From positions 113,388,831-113,452,830 of the forward strand of contig NW_024609846.1 in the NCBI RefSeq assembly GCF_016920785.2: DNA of 64,000 nt, read 5' to 3'. The position numbers were made by a program, and so were the translations under genes. The notes below the pieces were generated by a model. That model was not told the DNA's origin and made no database searches. It worked only from the letters and a program-made list of their open reading frames with translations. Of this stretch, positions 60,044 to 64,000 are shown one piece after another (the stretch's first letter is position 1; each line of letters opens with the position of its first letter). This DNA comes from Ixodes scapularis (taxonomy: Eukaryota; Arthropoda; Arachnida; Ixodida; Ixodidae).

Positions 60044-61064
60044 AGGAAGGCGAAAACAGCCTGAATCAGGCTGGGTGAGAATTGTGCAAGCAACATAAGT
60101 AGTTGTGATTACTTCATGACATAAGGGAACAATGAGGAATGCAAGTTTGTCTGCTTTTGCAGGAGTTGTGGTGATGTCGAAACACTGAGCTCTGATTGAA
60201 GGATAGTGGGTAGACCTCAAGGCAGCTTTCTTTGAGGTCTACCTACTATCCTTCAATGGGAGCTCGGCGTTCTGACGTCGCCACAACCCTTGCAAAAGAA
60301 GCCGACGAACTTGCACTCCGCATAATGGCTATATCATCCATCCTAAGGTCGTTCATGGACACTGTCCAAGTGCTACAAAATGGGCTCCAGTCAAGGAGGA
60401 TAGAAGCGTAGGAGAGGGCATGACGACAGCCGTGTAGCCTCCACAAGCCATGCTCCCTTGACGCCTCGCCGCTTTCTCACTTTCCTCCTTACTCTCCTCA
60501 CTCACCACGCCAACGTGACCACATCACGTGACCATAGCTAGCCTTCGTCTAGCTATGGGGTACTAGAATACACCACAGGCTAGCCTTCGATCCGATAAAA
60601 CCTACCGGACGAAGCGCGCGCAAACCTGCAAGGGGTACTTCTACAATCAACCAGGCACCTCGCACGTGACATGTCACGCGCACCAATAGCCGGAGAGATC
60701 TACGGTCACGTTGGCCACAACATCGTTTAAACTTTTTATGACTAGGCTTCACCAATATTGCAACATGCCCTCTCCTAGTACTTCTAACCTCCTTGGCTCC
60801 AGTACAGCTCATAACTTGGGGTATCGTTAGTCGAGGAAATTTTCGTAAGAATTGTGAGTGTACAATCGGGGGATCAAGTGTTTGGGATGTCCACAAAGAT
60901 CAACTTGCTGCAACCAGCTTGTGGTGTCTCATTTGTAGGTTTTGGGCAGGACAGGTTTTGGAACTGCCTCAATGTTTAAAAATTATGGACTGGAATAAAA
61001 AGATGCATATGAATGGCTCTGTATTTTGGGGCAAGTCTCCTCTGCCTAGCACCCAAAAAATTAA

Positions 61065-61105
<41 letters not shown>

Positions 61106-62412
61106 TCGCATTTTTTGAAGAATTTTGTTCACGGAGGCAAGATTTCCAGAGAAAATGGATCAATCTGCAATGCAATCTTCCGAAAGGCTACATTTGTTTC
61201 TTGCTTTCATGAACTATGTGTATAAATTAAAATTGAGGATTTTTGTTTTTATATTACTTTATTATTCCTAATCTCACATGCTTTATGATCACTTAGCAAA
61301 CTTCGGTTGGACAAGTCGGAAAGCTGAATGTGCGTGATGCATTTACACATGTTCTCAGATATCAAAGTGCCTAATTATTGGGTGCTGGTAGCTGTCGAAA
61401 GATGAATTTCACTCTGAATCAGAAGTTGGAAGCAATTTGCAATGGGAAGATGATTTATTTGTAGCACCTGCTGCATTTGTCTTTGTGCGCACATAGTTCA
61501 GGTAACATCACATGGGATGAAACTTCAGCATTATGTCAATATTACCATTATTTCAAATACTTTTATTTGAAAAAAATTTTAAAATTTTCATTTCACACAT
61601 TTAGCTCTATCAACAAGTTTGTAGAACAGCCAGCTATGAATATGTGCACACATAGTTTTGAATGTTGGAGCTTTGGTGTCTGTGGTAACCAGGGCGGGTC
61701 TCGGACCCCCCACTGAGTTTAGCGGACGGTCTGGGACCCTTCCCGACAGCCCCAGCATTAGTGTAATCAAAATCATATCATGCAATAAAATAGCTTGTTT
61801 TCAGGGATGTGACATGGGGATTAGCAATTTGAGGGTGGCCGGTACAGCGCGGGCAGAGCCAGCAGTGGGGTTTATTTTCTGTGCATCTAGTACATCTCGT
61901 CAGAACACCCACCCCCCCCTCCCAGCTTCTTGTAGGGACCCCCCTCAACGCTGCCTCAACTTACGGGAGACTTTGCATTGGTGGTAACGTCCATACCTGA
62001 CACTAATAGGGAGAGGGGACGCGGGCCTGTACCTCCCACTGCATTGCCAAGAAAAGTTGTGGTGGGGAAATTACAATATATTCATAATGCAGTTTTTTTT
62101 TTTTTTCGCTGATAAGACATATTTGTTTAGATATTTAAATACGAATATAAAATACGAACTTCCGTGTGATGTCAGCTGTTCAATTAGTGTCACTTGCACA
62201 TGGTATGATAGTTGTGAACAAAAAGAGAGGGATTATACAGTGGCGCCACGAGGGTCAGCGGCAACCGGGGCGGCACCCCGCCGCGACACACCCTTTTGAC
62301 GCCCACTGGGATTAACCACCACCAGCTCGTTTGCGCGCTTACCTTTTGTTCAGGGATTATATCCTCTTTACTCTTTGTTGCAAAGTTTACTGTGACAAAA
62401 GAAAAAACACAC

Positions 62413-62419
62413 AAAAAAA
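62413..62419 (-). terminator. Pol III terminator of tRNA-Ile
   Basis: Seven consecutive A on the plus strand, thus TTTTTTT on the minus strand, directly after the tRNA 3' end. Confidence 0.8.
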
Positions 62420-62421
62420 CT

Positions 62422-62495
62422 TGGCCCGTGAGGGGATCGAACCCACGACCTTCGCGTTATTAGCACGACGCTCTAACCAACTGAGCTAACAGGCC
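62422..62495 (-). tRNA. tRNA-Ile (AAT anticodon)
   Basis: Read on the minus strand, this 74-base stretch folds as a complete cloverleaf. The acceptor stem pairs GGCCTGT with ACGGGCC (one G-T pair). Box A is TAGCTCAGTTGG, box B is GGGTTCGATCCCC, and the anticodon loop CTAATAA carries AAT. A discriminator A ends it. A run of seven T on the minus strand (62413-62419) two bases later is a good Pol III terminator. No intron or mismatch is seen, so it should be a working gene. Confidence 0.93.
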
Positions 62496-62677
62496 GGGCG
62501 AATGCTTGGGAGTTTAAGCTTTTATAAAAATCTTACTCCTCAATCTGCAATTTCGATTTGTATTTGTAGTTGTTTACAGTTATGGTTTGACATGCTTCTG
62601 GAGATTTCCAGCTGAACGTGTAGGGAAAAACAAAGGAGGACAGAAAAAAGAGGCACACATTGCTGAACTCACCCATA

Positions 62678-63828
62678 CATAGAGTTATTATAATGTACGC
62701 TAGAGGTTCAACTGGCGCTAGTGTCTATGCGACTTCCGTGACGCAAATTGAAGCAGACAGCAACCAGTCTACTTTTTCAGTCTTCCTGTGTATTCCTATG
62801 GGAAAGCGCGCGTGCATTTTGTCTCTTCGCCGGAAAATAACACGGAACACTTTGGTTATTTGGGTCGTACCGAATAGTATGTACCTTGATTAACACTGTA
62901 AAAGTGTAATTGCTTTAGTTGGCGCAGTTTTCTTCATCAGTGACCTATGTTTAACTTCGCCACATTTCAGTCCCAAACGTGTGTTCCGCAGCAGCTGTGT
63001 AAAAACAAGCGACGATTCGGAGCAAAATTACAATCGAAAGGAATGTAGAGTGTGTTCAAGGCTCGCCAGCAATCCGGTGACGCTTATATATTGATAATAT
63101 GCCAGTCCTGTCACTATATAAAAATGACCCCGTCGTGCATGAGCGGATAAAAACATTCAAAACGTAGAGAATAAAGTTCGTGGGCTATAAAAGTTGTCTC
63201 TTCGTATTGCTTTCTCTGCCAAACAGCTTTTATCGGGCACTTGTTCTCAAAGATTTCGAGCGTGCGAGTGATATTTTGAACGTAGAACAAGCAGCTTCGC
63301 TCAGAGCAGAAAGAATAAAACGGTACTTACTTATTTAAAATAGGAATAGATTACGTGGCCTTCAATTAATTTTGATCGTATATGCACGTGTAGTTACTGA
63401 TCCGGTGTTACTGCGTAGTTCTTGCCGTCTTTCTTAATTTCCAGATCTTCTTCGTTCGTTTGGCACGTATATCCCCCACGCTCAAAAGCTACGACGTGGT
63501 GTTCGCGCTAACAGTGTCCGACAGTGCACATAAATACACGTACGAAGCTGTTTTAGCACCGTCTTTAATGCGATGAATTTGAAAGAAAAACACCGTAACT
63601 GACCAATTATTTCGTCGGCCTGACTGAGAAATGTTCCAATGTGCCTTGTACATACAAATTATTCGTGATATTTGCTCTTATAATCGAGCGCAGAGAGAAA
63701 ATGCAGTCGCTTTTTTCCATAGAAATGCATTACCGGAAGTCAATTTCCGACTGGTTGCTGTCTGCTTCAATTTGCGTCAGCACACTAGCGCCACTTGAAC
63801 CTCTAGCGTACATTATAATAACTCTATG
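62678..63828. mobile_element. 1.15 kb element with long inverted ends
   Basis: CATAGAGTTATTATAATGTA at 62678 onward is the inverse of the end at 63828. The match continues through cgctagaggttcaa, gcgctagtg, acgcaaattgaagcagacag and caaccagtc for about 95 bases, with a weaker outer stretch (ctatgggaaa / ttttccatag). No coding inside. Confidence 0.78.
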
Positions 63829-64000
63829 CACCCATATACTGAAAACCTTTTTCATCGACACGTATGGATTAAAGCTTTGCGTCCCCACGGTCTTCTTCCG
63901 AGTGATATCCATGATGGGTAGCTTTCAAATCTTTCAAATGGACCTTTTTCACATACCGATGGCATCAGGCGGTAGCTGCACGAACTAAAAATCGAGGAAG

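Larger units (their letters stand above)
58121..62412. other. Intergenic region after PES1
   Basis: Contains the tandem array and inverted-repeat element (58621-59097), the TTAA MITE (59161-60043), an inverted pair around 60100-60330 (gctctgattgaaggatagtg / cactatccttcaatgggag type) that also occurs at 57640-57850, a long T run (61068-61100), and otherwise unassigned AT-rich DNA. No protein gene is supported. Confidence 0.6.

Overview
This is a eukaryotic (metazoan) nuclear window with short coding exons separated by long introns. The introns are packed with miniature inverted-repeat elements, SINEs and simple repeats. The proteins look arthropod-like. The mix of big repeat-filled introns, a Penelope-type hammerhead motif and many hAT-like and TTAA-flanked miniature elements suggests a tick or other arachnid. 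That assignment is an inference and was not tested.

Three protein-coding genes can be supported by spliced reading frames. From left to right: (1) on the plus strand, the 3' part of a nuclear, basic, low-complexity protein. Seven exons join in frame between 2135 and 21952, and the gene enters from beyond the left edge. Its C-terminus resembles that of the nuclear exosome ribonuclease EXOSC10/RRP6. (2) On the minus strand, a two-coding-exon, four-EF-hand calmodulin-like protein (27526 to 21995, 157 residues) with all four calcium loops intact and a basic tail. (3) On the plus strand, a complete 15-exon pescadillo gene (PES1, 28092 to 58085, 602 residues), a ribosome-biogenesis factor with an N-terminal pescadillo domain, a BRCT domain and an acidic/basic tail.

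Gene order is tight at two points. Genes 1 and 2 are convergent with only 42 bases between stop codons, and a single 12-base AT motif offers a poly(A) signal on both strands. Genes 2 and 3 are divergent, with start codons 565 bases apart; a CACGTG E-box lies ten bases before the PES1 start. If gene 1 is EXOSC10, both plus-strand genes act in nucleolar pre-rRNA processing.

An intact tRNA-Ile(AAT) gene lies on the minus strand near the right end. Mobile DNA includes a hAT-like non-autonomous family with CAGTG/CAGGG ends and asymmetric subterminal GCGCCA / TGCTCC repeats (five copies), a 3.3 kb element filled with TTCGAA-type repeats, three TTAA-ended MITEs, a pogo-like MITE, a tRNA-derived SINE family, a broken gag fragment, a THAP-domain fragment and a candidate hammerhead ribozyme. 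The last 5.9 kb (after 58120) holds no recognisable protein gene.
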